The notes: generated by a model not told the origin, from the letters alone. DNA of 64,000 nt from Psychrobacillus sp042945595 (GCF_042945595.1 NZ_CP168493.1:3348001-3412000); one strand, 5' to 3'. Positions 25,801-34,698 are shown, counted from the stretch's first letter. Numbers and translations: made by a program.

Positions 25801-26712
25801 ATGAAAGAAAAGTTCATTCAACTTATGAGCGCATCAGTCAAAGGAATTTCACAAGTTGTCTTTATCGAAAATATTTTTTCAGGATTACTGATTTTAGTTG
25901 GAATTTTTCTTTACTCTATACCATTAGGCTTCGTTACAATTGGCTCTGCTATTATCGGGACTCTCGTTGCAAGTCTTTGTGGTGCAGATAAAAAAGTATT
26001 GAATACTGGTTTCTTTGGATTTAACTCAGTCCTTTCAGGATTAGCAATTTTTTTATTTTTAGAAGGTCCCCATAAATGGGTTACTGCGTTAGTATGTGCT
26101 GGAGTTACAACCATCGTAACCGCCGCTTTGTTAAATATCACAAAGCGTTTCGATATGCCAGTTCTCACATTTCCATACATCATTCTTACTTGGTTTTTTA
26201 TTGGCACTTCTTTTCGGCTGAGTTTCATCAAACCAGGAGCAAATATTATGCCCCAAAACTTAATAAATTGGGAAAGGGAAGTTGATGGTCCACTCAATTG
26301 GCATGGATTAATTAGCGGTATTGGACAAATCTTTTTTTTAGATGAGATGCTTCCTGCTATCCTTTTCCTCTTAGCTATTTTCATTGCAAGTATAAGTTAT
26401 GGAATTTATGCAATTATTGGCTCTGTTATAGGTTGGTTATCAGCTCTTTTCCTTGGGGGAGAGATTTCTTTAATCAACTTAGGTCTTTACAGTTACAATG
26501 CAGTTCTAACAATGATTGCAGTCACTTCTGTTTTAGAAGTTAAGCATAAACATGCTTGGATTACTGGCATTTTTGCCTCTATTCTTTCTGTACATATTAC
26601 AGCAAGCCTAGACACTTTTTTACTTCAGTATGGTTTACCGGTCCTGACGATGCCTTTTGTTCTATCTACTTGGCTCATTCAAAATGCTCGGAAAGTATTT
26701 CCCAATATTTGA
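25801..26712 (+). CDS. Urea transporter (UT family), 303 aa
   Basis: Integral membrane protein with about ten segments built from two repeated halves. Each half has the UT-type GxxGFNS/SYNAVL segment (NTGFFGFNSVLSGLA about 71-85; LGLYSYNAVLTMIA later) followed by LxxPVLTxPF/Y (MPVLTFPYIILTW; LPVLTMPFVLSTW). The ATG at 25801 is chosen by GAGAGGTG. Divergent from ureA, so uptake and hydrolysis of urea face each other across a 109-bp promoter region. I did not find a convincing TnrA/GlnR site there. Confidence 0.9.
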   Translation: MKEKFIQLMSASVKGISQVVFIENIFSGLLILVGIFLYSIPLGFVTIGSAIIGTLVASLCGADKKVLNTGFFGFNSVLSGLAIFLFLEGPHKWVTALVCAGVTTIVTAALLNITKRFDMPVLTFPYIILTWFFIGTSFRLSFIKPGANIMPQNLINWEREVDGPLNWHGLISGIGQIFFLDEMLPAILFLLAIFIASISYGIYAIIGSVIGWLSALFLGGEISLINLGLYSYNAVLTMIAVTSVLEVKHKHAWITGIFASILSVHITASLDTFLLQYGLPVLTMPFVLSTWLIQNARKVFPNI

Positions 26713-26816
26713 ATCCCTCATCCTGCTATCCTTTCTTTTAATTATTCTTATACATTCTCGCCAGGATATATTTAATCTATTCAAATCTTACTTTCCTTCT
26801 TGTCTTTTTAAAAAAC

Positions 26817-26851
26817 AAAACCGTTTCGGCTAGTGGTTCCGAAACGGTTTT
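26817..26851. terminator. Bidirectional terminator
   Basis: AAAACCGTTTCGG and CCGAAACGGTTTT arms between the convergent urea transporter and yugN-like genes. Confidence 0.9.
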
Positions 26852-26856
26852 ATGGA

Positions 26857-27273
26857 TTAGTGAACTAGTCGAACTACTTGCTCCACTGCCTGTTCTCCAG
26901 CGTGTGCCCACCTATTTTTATTTTCAATTTTTCCATCCTTATCGACAGGGTCTTGGAATTGGTCGAATCCTGTAGAGGTTAGTAAAGAATTTTCATCTTT
27001 GTCCAGCCCAACATTTACGACATGTTTGATAACGTACGGTGTTTGAAACCTAATATACGCTTCGTGATGATCCAGATCTCCCTCTAACACTTCAAATGGG
27101 AGCCTCAAATATATAGTCTCTCCTTCATCACGCCACAAAACATTATCAAAGCTTCCTTTATGATAGTCCCAATTTCCACCAATCGAATACCCTAGACTTT
27201 GAATACGATTGCGTAGGTCACCAAAATACGCCATTTTACCTTCTAAATCAGTTTGCAACTGTAACAAATACAC
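26857..27273 (-). CDS. YugN-like protein, 138 aa
   Basis: Soluble protein of the Bacillales YugN-like family: GYSIGGNWDYHKGSFD, IYLRLPFEVLEGDLD and DPVDKDGKIENKNRWAHAGEQAVEQV are the recognisable blocks. The role of the family is unknown. It starts after a weak AAAGGAGTG site. Its upstream region holds the GGTCTCG repeat array, then the 3' end of purU. Confidence 0.8.
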   Translation of the reverse strand: MYLLQLQTDLEGKMAYFGDLRNRIQSLGYSIGGNWDYHKGSFDNVLWRDEGETIYLRLPFEVLEGDLDHHEAYIRFQTPYVIKHVVNVGLDKDENSLLTSTGFDQFQDPVDKDGKIENKNRWAHAGEQAVEQVVRLVH

Positions 27274-27411
27274 TCACTCCTTTTTATATATCTTTTCCAA
27301 TAATCGGTGAAAAAATACCAAAAGACATTTTCTCCGACAAATTCTATCTTGGAGTTATTGAGTGGTATGACCCTTTAAATGGTGGTGTTCTTTTCACAAA
27401 TAATGGTACTT

Positions 27412-27526
27412 CGAGACCAATTGTGTTAAACCCGAGACAAGTTTAATAGGTGGCGAGACCAATTTGACACTACCCGAGACTATTTTGGACCGCCCGAGAC
27501 TAAATGCAAAAACCCAATTCCGAGAT
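27412..27526 (-). repeat. 21-nt tandem GGTCTCG repeat, locus 2
   Basis: On the plus strand CGAGAC begins at 27412, 27433, 27454, 27475 and 27495 (periods 21, 21, 21, 20), with a worn unit at 27521. Read on the minus strand the units are GGTCTCGGG-type. The array lies in the 282-bp gap between purU and yugN, just past the purU stop, and reads in the same direction as purU. Confidence 0.8.
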
Positions 27527-27555
27527 AAGCTATGATCTGGATACTGGAAAATTAC

Positions 27556-28464
27556 TCAATGAAACACAATCGTTTTATTGCCTTCTACAATAATCCGATT
27601 CTCCAAATGCCATTTTACGGCTCTTGCAAGCACTCGTCGCTCAATTTGTCGACCAATTTTCTTCAATTCAATTACATCATCCCGGTGATCGACTCGTTCC
27701 ACGTCTTGTTCGATAATCGGACCCTCGTCCAGGTTATTAGTTACATAATGTGACGTTGCCCCGATTAGTTTCACACCTCGCTCGAATGCTCGCTCATATG
27801 GGCCTGCTCCGATGAACGCCGGTAAGAAGGAATGGTGAATATTAATAACTCGACGCTCAAAATGGTTAACAAAATCTGGCGTTAGAATCTGCATATAACG
27901 TGCAAGGATCAACAAGTCCACCTCGTATTCATCCATGAGACGAATCTGCTCCGCTTCCACCTGCTTTCGAATATCTTTATTCGCCGGAATATAATGAAAA
28001 GGGATTCCCAGTGCTTCTACGATTGGTCGCGCATCTTCATGATTACTAATAGCAACGACGATATCCGTATCGAGATCACCATTTTGCCATTCCCACAACA
28101 GTTCCATCAAACAGTGCGGTTCTTTTGAAACAAATATAGCCGATCGCTTTCGCTCATTCGGATAGGCAAACTCATATTCCATCGAATGGTTAGTAGCTAT
28201 TTTTTCAAAATCCTTTTCCATTTGTTCTGATTTCTCGAGCAAACCATCACTGTGATATTCAATCCGAATAAAGAAGGTACCGTTTTCTGGATCACTTGAA
28301 TACTGACTCGATTCCATAATATTCGAGTTATGACTATGTAAAAAAGTGGACAACACCGATACAATCCCTGGTTTATCTGGACATTTTACTAATAAGCGTC
28401 CTCTGTTTTCAAGTTGCTTGTTGTGTTTCATCAATTTTTTGTTGACTTCTGTTTTCGTAGACAT
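27556..28464 (-). CDS. purU: Formyltetrahydrofolate deformylase PurU, 302 aa
   Basis: Hydrolyses 10-formyl-THF to THF and formate, balancing one-carbon pools. An N-terminal ACT domain (about 21-100; RGRLLVKCPDKPGIVSVLSTFL) precedes a formyltransferase-fold domain with VINIHHSFLPAF (His active site, about 225-236) and ATSHYVTNNLDEGPIIEQD (Asp active site). Length is a little over the family mean because of a basic N-terminal extension (MSTKTEVNKKLMKHNKQ). Single-gene unit. Confidence 0.95.
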   Translation of the reverse strand: MSTKTEVNKKLMKHNKQLENRGRLLVKCPDKPGIVSVLSTFLHSHNSNIMESSQYSSDPENGTFFIRIEYHSDGLLEKSEQMEKDFEKIATNHSMEYEFAYPNERKRSAIFVSKEPHCLMELLWEWQNGDLDTDIVVAISNHEDARPIVEALGIPFHYIPANKDIRKQVEAEQIRLMDEYEVDLLILARYMQILTPDFVNHFERRVINIHHSFLPAFIGAGPYERAFERGVKLIGATSHYVTNNLDEGPIIEQDVERVDHRDDVIELKKIGRQIERRVLARAVKWHLENRIIVEGNKTIVFH

Positions 28465-28550
28465 GCTTGTACAACCCCTATATGTAATATATTAATTTTC
28501 TCATTATGCTTTATTATGTGAACATTCTCAAGAATTATTTCTATTTTGCA

Positions 28551-28600
28551 AATTAAAAAGATGCCTATGCAACAAACGTTACATAGGCATCTTTTTAATT
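28551..28600 (-). terminator. Terminator of the LysM-3D gene
   Basis: A 19-bp perfect stem (AATTAAAAAGATGCCTATG and its complement) around a 12-nt loop, overlapping the stop codon. It can serve both strands. Confidence 0.9.
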
Positions 28601-29338
28601 GATCACTTTAATTTTCACTTTTTTAACTCCCCATTGCATGGCACTATCATAAGAAGGGATGAATACATCAATTTTATTCCCCTTAATAGCTCCTCCTGTA
28701 TCCCCAGCAATAGCCTCGCCGTATCCTTCCACCCAAACCTTAGTACCAAGTGGAATAATCCTCGGATCCACTGCAATAACTTTCTGATCAGGATTCGCGC
28801 GTAGGTCTATGCCATAAGCAGTCGTTCCAGAGCAACCATTACAGTAAGCTGTATATGCGGTCGCTATCACAGTCATCTCTTTCCCTTCCTGCACGGTTGG
28901 AGATGAAATAATTGGCGAATATACGACTGCCACCTTATTATCTGACTCCGTTTTAACGACCTCATCTGCCTCTTCATCACCGCTCACGATCAATACATCT
29001 TCAGGATGGATTAAATCACCTGTAAGACCATTCCAGCTCATAAGCGCTTCTAGAGAAATATCATGCTCCTGTGCAATCCGATATAAGTTATCCCCTTTAA
29101 CGACTGTATACGTTTCTGGTTCGGGTTCTAAAACCAATCTCATATTATAGGCATCTTGGAAATGGATATCAAATTTTTCTGATTGATCTTCAGTGGCTAC
29201 TACTTCATCTAATAAATCTGGTGAGACCGATAATTCTACATCATTCGTGGCGACATCGAAGATTATGGATGCATGCGCTACCGAATTCGTTGTGAATGCT
29301 AATAGCGATATTAACAATATAATCCTAACTTTCTTCAA
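28595..29338 (-). CDS. Secreted LysM and 3D-domain cell-wall protein, YocH-like, 247 aa
   Basis: Peptidoglycan-active protein. A signal peptide (KKVRIILLISLLAFTTNSVA, cleavage near AHA-S) is followed by a linker, one LysM repeat (YTVVKGDNLYRIAQEHDISL ..., about 76-120) that binds glycan strands, and a C-terminal 3D domain (about 150-247) with TAYTAYCNGCSGTTAYG and the Asp motif AIAGDTGG, the double-psi-barrel catalytic region shared with MltA-type lytic transglycosylases. A TTG at 29338 is chosen: GAGGAGG lies just upstream. Likely role: wall turnover, as for YocH and related stationary-phase-survival proteins. Confidence 0.88.
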   Translation of the reverse strand: MKKVRIILLISLLAFTTNSVAHASIIFDVATNDVELSVSPDLLDEVVATEDQSEKFDIHFQDAYNMRLVLEPEPETYTVVKGDNLYRIAQEHDISLEALMSWNGLTGDLIHPEDVLIVSGDEEADEVVKTESDNKVAVVYSPIISSPTVQEGKEMTVIATAYTAYCNGCSGTTAYGIDLRANPDQKVIAVDPRIIPLGTKVWVEGYGEAIAGDTGGAIKGNKIDVFIPSYDSAMQWGVKKVKIKVIN

Positions 29339-29434
29339 AATATAGTTCCTCCTCGCATATAATCTGACAAACATTTTATAATTTTTCTAAGTATTGCCCA
29401 AAAACTTTGAAAACCAAACATTCTAATAAAACAC

Positions 29435-29487
29435 AAAGAAGCCACCTTCCTAAACAACTAAAATCTGTTTAGAAAAGTGGCTTCTTT
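29435..29487 (-). terminator. Terminator of the lrp-lysE operon
   Basis: AAAGAAGCCAC and GTGGCTTCTTT arms with an inner CTAAACA/TGTTTAG stem. Confidence 0.85.
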
Positions 29488-29494
29488 ATAGAGT

Positions 29495-30106
29495 TCAATT
29501 AACTTTAAATACTATTTTAATTCCAAAAGCTATTAATACTAAACCTACCAATAAATTAAATAATTTCAATACAACTGGTGCTAAAAATATCGTTAACAAA
29601 CTTCCTAATACCGAAATGATGGTTAAAAATAGGAAAGTGGATAATACAGCACCAAGTCCAAAAGAGTACAAATCATTTTGCTTCATATTTTCTTGTCCTA
29701 TTTTTGTAGAGAACACGCCTGCCCAAAATAAGATTGTTAAAGGATTGGATAGCGTTAATACGAGTGTTTTCCAAAAAACACTTTGCGTACTTTGCTCTGA
29801 AAGAAAATCCAAACTTGGGATAAGAGAAACTCCCCAAAAACCGATTACATTACTTAAACCAAAAACAATTAGAACAGCCGCTCCAATGTAATGAATGATT
29901 CCCTTCGACTTTTTATACTTCGTAAGTATAGCTCCAATCCCAAAGATAGCTCCAAGTATATAAAAAACATCGACAATCGTTACACCTAAAACACCAATCT
30001 CTGCTGCCCAAAAACCAGAGACTGCAGCAGTTTGAAATATAAACAAACAAATTGGACCTACAGCAATCTGCAAAAGCAACCCAAATCGAAACCCTTTCCA
30101 AATCAT
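29495..30106 (-). CDS. LysE-family amino-acid exporter, 203 aa
   Basis: Six-segment membrane protein of the LysE/RhtB type. The N-terminus (KGFRFGLLLQIAVGPICLFIFQTA) has the family's G-x(5)GP helix, and SNPLTILFWAGVF (about 112-124) is the conserved S-N-P-x-x-x-x-F/W-x-G segment. It starts 11 bp after the AsnC/Lrp-type regulator, a common pairing in which the regulator senses the exported amino acid. The substrate is not predictable from sequence. Confidence 0.88.
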   Translation of the reverse strand: MIWKGFRFGLLLQIAVGPICLFIFQTAAVSGFWAAEIGVLGVTIVDVFYILGAIFGIGAILTKYKKSKGIIHYIGAAVLIVFGLSNVIGFWGVSLIPSLDFLSEQSTQSVFWKTLVLTLSNPLTILFWAGVFSTKIGQENMKQNDLYSFGLGAVLSTFLFLTIISVLGSLLTIFLAPVVLKLFNLLVGLVLIAFGIKIVFKVN

Positions 30107-30117
30107 TTGCTACGCAC

Positions 30118-30561
30118 CTACCTGTTGGAATTTTCTTTTAGAGTGGATAATACAATTAACGTATTGGACGTTCGAACGCCTTGAATGGATTTTAGCTTGT
30201 CATTTAGCAAAATCTCTAACTCAGCCGTATCTTCTACTAAAACTTTTAACATATAATCATATTCACCTGCCATATGATGACACTCAATTACTTCGATAAA
30301 AGGAATGATAGCTTCTCTGAAGCTTTTAATATTAGCCGCATGGTCGATATTCAAAAAAATAATCGCTAATAATTTATAACCCATTTTCTCTCGATTTATT
30401 TTCACCGTGTATTGCTCAATTATTTTTGCGACTTCCAGCTTTCTTATTCGTTCCGATACTGCAGGTATCGACAAGTTTACATTTTTGCTTATTTCAGAAG
30501 CAGTTGCCCTCCCATTTTTCTTTAATGCTTCTAAAATCTTCGCATCTATCAAATCCATCAT
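30118..30561 (-). CDS. Lrp/AsnC-family regulator, 147 aa
   Basis: N-terminal winged helix (MDLIDAKILEALKKNGRATASEISKNVNLSIPAVSERIRKLE, the family signature) and C-terminal RAM ligand-binding domain (about 65-140; ECHHMAGEYDYMLKV). Full length. It is the first gene of a two-gene unit with the LysE exporter and probably controls it and itself in response to an amino acid. Confidence 0.93.
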   Translation of the reverse strand: MMDLIDAKILEALKKNGRATASEISKNVNLSIPAVSERIRKLEVAKIIEQYTVKINREKMGYKLLAIIFLNIDHAANIKSFREAIIPFIEVIECHHMAGEYDYMLKVLVEDTAELEILLNDKLKSIQGVRTSNTLIVLSTLKENSNR

Positions 30562-31179
30562 GACATCACCCTTTTTTTGTTTTTAAATCATTATAAGCAA
30601 TGACTTAAAATAAATAAACAACATCTTAAAATTTCGATAAAAAGTAAATTTTATTCGTAAAATACCAAAATAAATAAACTAATTTTTAATATAGAAACTA
30701 GGAAACTTAATAATTTTAGGACAGTCAAAAGTCCAGATCCGAAACACTTTATAGTTGCTTCGAACCTGGATTATTTGATTGGGTCTACACTATTTGCTCC
30801 TATCCATTGTATTTTCATAGGTGGAAATAAATACAATACGAAAGAGCTATTTCAGAAGGGACATAAGAAAACTTCTAAAATAGCCATTTATTTTGTTATA
30901 AACTTGTTACTTAAAGCTTCTTTAAATGTTTATTATCTTGCCTTATTAATATAAAGAGGGGAGATCCTTTTCTCATATATAACAAACAAGTAGGAAATCT
31001 AATACCGCTTGTATTCTAGTGAAAACAGAATTTTTAAAATCATTCAAAGAAATCCAAGAAAAAATAAAGAATTCGCCGAATCAAATAACTGTCAATTTCC
31101 CTGTTGCGCAGTTTTAAACAACGTTTCATAAAATTTTGGTTATAGTTATTTCTAAATGTTGAAGTTGCCTTCTATTTCT
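30562..31179. other. Gene-free region with a stem-loop at 30845-30885
   Basis: AGCTATTTCAGAAG and CTTCTAAAATAGC form a 13-bp stem with one mismatch, then ATTTATTTTG, terminator-like on the plus strand though no gene ends there. The rest is AT-rich with no gene or RNA I can recognise. Confidence 0.4.
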
Positions 31180-31491
31180 TTAAATACGGTTCAAACCTTC
31201 CTGGTCATGATGCGGCATTTGATGGTGATGTCCTTCATGATGACCAACTGGGTAATAACTTACAGGTTGAACCATGTGATGGTGTTGAGCATTGTGACTT
31301 ACGTGATGCCCCACATGATGACCTACCGGTTGAACTATGTGATGGTGTTGAGCATCGTGGCCTACATGTTGAACATGATGTCCTACGTGATGCACTGGGA
31401 CGCTAGGATGATAGTGGTGATGATGATGATGGTGAGTATGTTGGTGCATATGTTGTTCATGTCCACCATGAAGTTGTTCTGGGTTCCTCAA
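31180..31491 (-). CDS. Histidine-rich, CotD-like spore coat candidate, 103 aa
   Basis: About 37 of 103 residues are histidine. A run of seven His (THHHHHHHYH, about 19-28) is followed by two copies of a unit ending AQHHHxVQPV and by several VGHH steps, so the gene has grown by internal repetition. A TTG start with AAGGAGGGG is well placed. Composition and length recall CotD-family inner-coat proteins of Bacillales; metal binding is likely but inferred. The antisense strand is also open but Met-rich and without a ribosome-binding site, a by-product of the CAT/CAC codons. Confidence 0.7.
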   Translation of the reverse strand: MRNPEQLHGGHEQHMHQHTHHHHHHHYHPSVPVHHVGHHVQHVGHDAQHHHIVQPVGHHVGHHVSHNAQHHHMVQPVSYYPVGHHEGHHHQMPHHDQEGLNRI

Positions 31492-31710
31492 ATTTTCCCC
31501 TCCTTTTTATCAATTCCTTGTAGTCTATGCTGTATAATGGATGCCACTTAGACAATTGAATTATATATAAACATGAATTAAAAAGATGTCCAATAATTCC
31601 TACTATGGATTCAAAAGGAAATGGATAGTAAAAAACAACCGAAATTGGATCATCGGCTGCTTTACACAGGGACACGAACTTCTAAGTGTTACGGGAAGGA
31701 TTCGTTTTGT

Positions 31711-32715
31711 TTACGCTTCTTCTTCGAAATAAATTTTATAAAACTTACGATTCGTAGCTTCGTCATAGCCGACTTCAATCAGTTCATTCACTTTCGCGAT
31801 ATCACTTACATTTACCTGAATTTCGATATTGGCATCCAGTTTAATTTTTCGCTTATAACCTTTTTCTGCCTTCACAATCGCACTCTCAGAAATTTCCGTT
31901 TCATAGGGCTTTACCGTATTAATAAGGACGTCTTTTTGTACTTCATCCGCTGCTTCAAATACCGTTTCAATATAGTCATCCACCTGAAATTCTTCTTCAT
32001 TTCTAAAGTATTCAAGCGTTTTGTTTAAAAAACCTAGTTTATCGGTATTCGTAAAAGTCTCTTCTTTTAAAATATATTTTTTACATTCTGTTAATGCTAA
32101 ATTCGTTTTATGGAAGCTTTCGTCTGCCACTTTGAGCTTTAAAAAACGTTCTTGCCAGTATACAACATCTTCTTTTCTTTTCGTTTTCAAGAATACAGCT
32201 GGTACTTCGTCTTGACCCATATCGATAATGACGACGAGGTTATTAACTTTTTTCACGTTAATGCCATCGATGCCGTTCACAACCATTATATTTTGCTCAT
32301 TTTTCACATCTAAAAACATTTCTTTTTCATCAATTTTCACAATAGCTATTACTTGTCTGACTTCATTATTGAACAAGCAATTTTCAAATAAGCCAATGAA
32401 TAATTCGCCACTTTTTATATTCGGGTGTTGGGATACACTATGTAAGTGCTTAGCTATATGTTGCGATTGTTCAAGGAAAATATGATTATTATCAAAAATA
32501 CTCTTCGCGTATGTATACACTTCATTTAATCCGATATCCGTCTCATGAAAAAATGCGTATTGTTGGTCTAGGTCGAGTTTATGGAACGCAAGTTGTGCAA
32601 AGGCCGCTTCTAGCATGACCTCCGGCTGTAGTAATGCCTCATGACCTAGCACGAGCTCGTCGGCCATATAATGCACGACATACTTCGCTAATTTACTATC
32701 GCTAACTTCTAGCAT
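31711..32715 (-). CDS. Nucleoid-associated protein, YejK/NdpA family, 334 aa
   Basis: Soluble protein of the 37-kD nucleoid-associated family (PF04245-like). Recognisable segments: HIFLEQSQHIAKHLHSVSQHPNIKSGELFIG and NNLVVIIDMGQDEVPAVFLK, then VVYWQERFLKL. ATG at 32715 is used because AGAAGGTG precedes it; a GTG nine bases upstream is in frame. Monocistronic. The cellular role of the family is poorly known; E. coli YejK binds DNA and topoisomerase IV. Confidence 0.8.
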   Translation of the reverse strand: MLEVSDSKLAKYVVHYMADELVLGHEALLQPEVMLEAAFAQLAFHKLDLDQQYAFFHETDIGLNEVYTYAKSIFDNNHIFLEQSQHIAKHLHSVSQHPNIKSGELFIGLFENCLFNNEVRQVIAIVKIDEKEMFLDVKNEQNIMVVNGIDGINVKKVNNLVVIIDMGQDEVPAVFLKTKRKEDVVYWQERFLKLKVADESFHKTNLALTECKKYILKEETFTNTDKLGFLNKTLEYFRNEEEFQVDDYIETVFEAADEVQKDVLINTVKPYETEISESAIVKAEKGYKRKIKLDANIEIQVNVSDIAKVNELIEVGYDEATNRKFYKIYFEEEA

Positions 32716-32875
32716 AACTTTCACCTTCTAAAATTTTATTTGTAGATAGTTTACCATACCATACCCCGCAAAATATTTTCATGTTTTTTAGTATGAGGTG
32801 CTTGTGAAAATTCAAATATCAATGCATGCCTTCCTCCGTCTTGCAAATACTACCTTCGAATAGGAGGGAAAGTAC

Positions 32876-33235
32876 ATGGAGGAAATTACGTATACAGAAG
32901 CTGTATTACAGGAATATAAAGTTGGAATGGGCAGTTTCACCGAAAAATTGCCGGATGTGGCCCGAGCCTTTCATGCATTCACTGAGTCCTGTTTCGAAGA
33001 CGGCAAATTGGACCAGAAACAGAAACAACTTATCGCACTCGCCATCAGCGTACATGCCCATAACGAATACTGCATCGTCTACCATACAAAAGGTTGCCTC
33101 GATGCGGGTGGTACTGAGAATGAAATGATAGAGGCAATCGGAGTGGCTGCTGCTCTAGGCGGTGGATCCGCCATGAGCCAAGGTGTAACCGTTTGGCAAG
33201 ATTCACTCAAAGACTTCAGAGGAACCGTTCAATAA
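32876..33235 (+). CDS. Carboxymuconolactone decarboxylase / AhpD-like protein, 119 aa
   Basis: AhpD-fold protein. The motif HNEYCIVYHTKGCLDAGGT (about 62-80) has Glu64, Cys66, His70 and Cys74, the peroxidatic-type Cys/His arrangement of this family. DGKLDQKQKQLIALAIS is the typical preceding helix. AGGAGGGAAAGTAC precedes the ATG. Most likely a small peroxidase-like antioxidant enzyme; a true decarboxylase role is unlikely without partner genes. Confidence 0.88.
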   Translation: MEEITYTEAVLQEYKVGMGSFTEKLPDVARAFHAFTESCFEDGKLDQKQKQLIALAISVHAHNEYCIVYHTKGCLDAGGTENEMIEAIGVAAALGGGSAMSQGVTVWQDSLKDFRGTVQ

Positions 33236-33240
33236 CTTAG

Positions 33241-33269
33241 AACAGCCACCTAAACTAGGTGGCTGTTTT
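33241..33269 (+). terminator. Intrinsic terminator
   Basis: AACAGCCACCT and AGGTGGCTGTT arms around 5 nt, then TTTC. Confidence 0.85.
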
Positions 33270-33383
33270 CCCATTCCAATTAAACACAGAAGTTCACATT
33301 TCTCCAATCCTAATTTTGGCACACATAAACACTCCCTGCGCCAAAACGAACTTATGTTCTGTTTCGAATTATAGGTAGATTGT

Positions 33384-33567
33384 TTAAAACACAGGGGTAC
33401 GAATCATTTTTTTAGAACATTCATTCTTTAGTGAGTTTCTTCTAAGCAATAAAATCCCAAGAATAATAAGTAATCCAAAAAAGAACCATGACGATCAATG
33501 AATATTTTCTATACTCATCTGATAAGTAGAATACCAATGCAATTCCTACAATCAGAAAAGGTGGCAT
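33384..33567 (-). pseudogene. Frameshifted small membrane-protein gene
   Basis: From an ATG at 33567 the minus strand reads MPPFLIVGIALVFYLSDEYR and a second hydrophobic stretch, then stops; a shift of one base near a T6 run continues it as GLLIILGILLLRRNSLKNEC to a stop near 33384. Two helices and a basic tail are what an intact small membrane protein would have. No family is recognised. Confidence 0.35.
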
Positions 33568-33691
33568 AAGGATCTAATACCTTTTGTTTATATATATATA
33601 TATGAACACCTCTGTTATTAATTTAAAAGCATATTTGTATTCCTAATCTTACCATTCTATAATGACTAATAGAGATTGAGAGGAGAAGGTT

Positions 33692-34216
33692 ATGAAAAAA
33701 AGCGCACTATTAATTATTGATGTTCAAAACGGTATGTTCTTAGAAGAAAATCCAGTATTCAACGACAAATTAGTTATCAGCAACATCCAGCAGCTTCTTG
33801 GAAATGCACGAAGCAATAATGTTCCCATCATTTATATCCAACATAATGCTCCAACTGGAAAAATGTTAGAACCCGGTACAAAAGCGTGGGAAATACACCC
33901 TGAAATTACACCTGCGATCAGAGACACTGTCATTCAAAAGACAACACCAGATGCTTTTTATAAAACAAACTTGCAAGAGGTGCTACAAAAATTTCCGATT
34001 GAACACCTAATAATTGCCGGCATCCAATCCGAAGTATGTGTAGATACTACTTGCAGAAATGCTTACAGTTTAGGATACGAGATTACCCTAGTAACCGATG
34101 CCCATAGTACATGGGATTCTGGAGAATTAACTGCACAACAAATTATCAACCACCATAATCAAGTATTAAGATGGTTTGCAGATACGCAGGAAACGATAGA
34201 CATTATATTTCATTAA
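33692..34216 (+). CDS. Isochorismatase-family cysteine hydrolase, 174 aa
   Basis: The catalytic triad of the family is visible: Asp10 (ALLIIDVQNGMF), Lys83 (VIQKTTPDAFY) and Cys116 (GIQSEVCVDTT). Such enzymes hydrolyse amides or isochorismate; the specific substrate cannot be told. A GAGAGGAGAAGG ribosome-binding site precedes the ATG. The next gene starts 20 bp downstream, so the two probably form an operon. Confidence 0.92.
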   Translation: MKKSALLIIDVQNGMFLEENPVFNDKLVISNIQQLLGNARSNNVPIIYIQHNAPTGKMLEPGTKAWEIHPEITPAIRDTVIQKTTPDAFYKTNLQEVLQKFPIEHLIIAGIQSEVCVDTTCRNAYSLGYEITLVTDAHSTWDSGELTAQQIINHHNQVLRWFADTQETIDIIFH

Positions 34217-34236
34217 TAATCAAGGAGGAACAACCG

Positions 34237-34563
34237 ATGCCAATTTACAACAAACTTGTCCGAGACCTCATACCACAAGTCATTGAAAAATCTGAAGGTA
34301 AATTCACAACACGTATACTAGATAAATCCGAACACCTTACTGAAATCAAAAATAAACTACACGAAGAAGTAAAAGAATTCCAAGAATCAGAAAACCGACT
34401 AGATGCACTAGAGGAACTTGCAGACATATTAGAATTAATCCATGCAGCATTACCTATTCACGAAGCTACATACGATGAGCTAGAGAAAATCCGTATTGCA
34501 AAGAAAGAAAAGCGTGGTGGATTTGAGGAAGGAATATTTTTGATAGAGGTTGGGGATGAATAA
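34237..34563 (+). CDS. MazG-like NTP pyrophosphohydrolase, 108 aa
   Basis: All-alpha pyrophosphohydrolase of the phosphoribosyl-ATP/MazG-like type: MPIYNKLVRDLIPQVIE opens the family, and LHEEVKEFQESE ... LEELADILELIHA gives the EExxE ... ExxD magnesium-binding pattern. The ATG at 34237 follows AAGGAGG; the frame is open further upstream but overlaps the preceding gene. Likely removes aberrant nucleotides. Confidence 0.85.
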   Translation: MPIYNKLVRDLIPQVIEKSEGKFTTRILDKSEHLTEIKNKLHEEVKEFQESENRLDALEELADILELIHAALPIHEATYDELEKIRIAKKEKRGGFEEGIFLIEVGDE

Positions 34564-34698
34564 GCTACGACTAATTACGTCGAATCTGATTCAAGATTTA
34601 AGAAAGTTATCGTAGTGTTGGGTACCAGGTCCTTACACAATATGAAATTCAACGAGAACCTAGTATCCAAGATGGGTTGTAACCACTAAAACGCTTTT

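Noticed and set aside
16738..27526. GGTCTCG arrays as a CRISPR array
   Set aside because: The constant part is only about 7-10 nt with 11-14 nt variable, far too short for CRISPR repeats and spacers, and there are no cas genes.
30562..31179. Lysine riboswitch or T-box in front of the lrp-lysE unit or the following gap
   Set aside because: None of the conserved riboswitch or T-box sequence blocks is present.
31156..31551. 131-codon Met-rich open frame
   Set aside because: Antisense of the His-rich gene; Met runs arise from reversed CAT codons.
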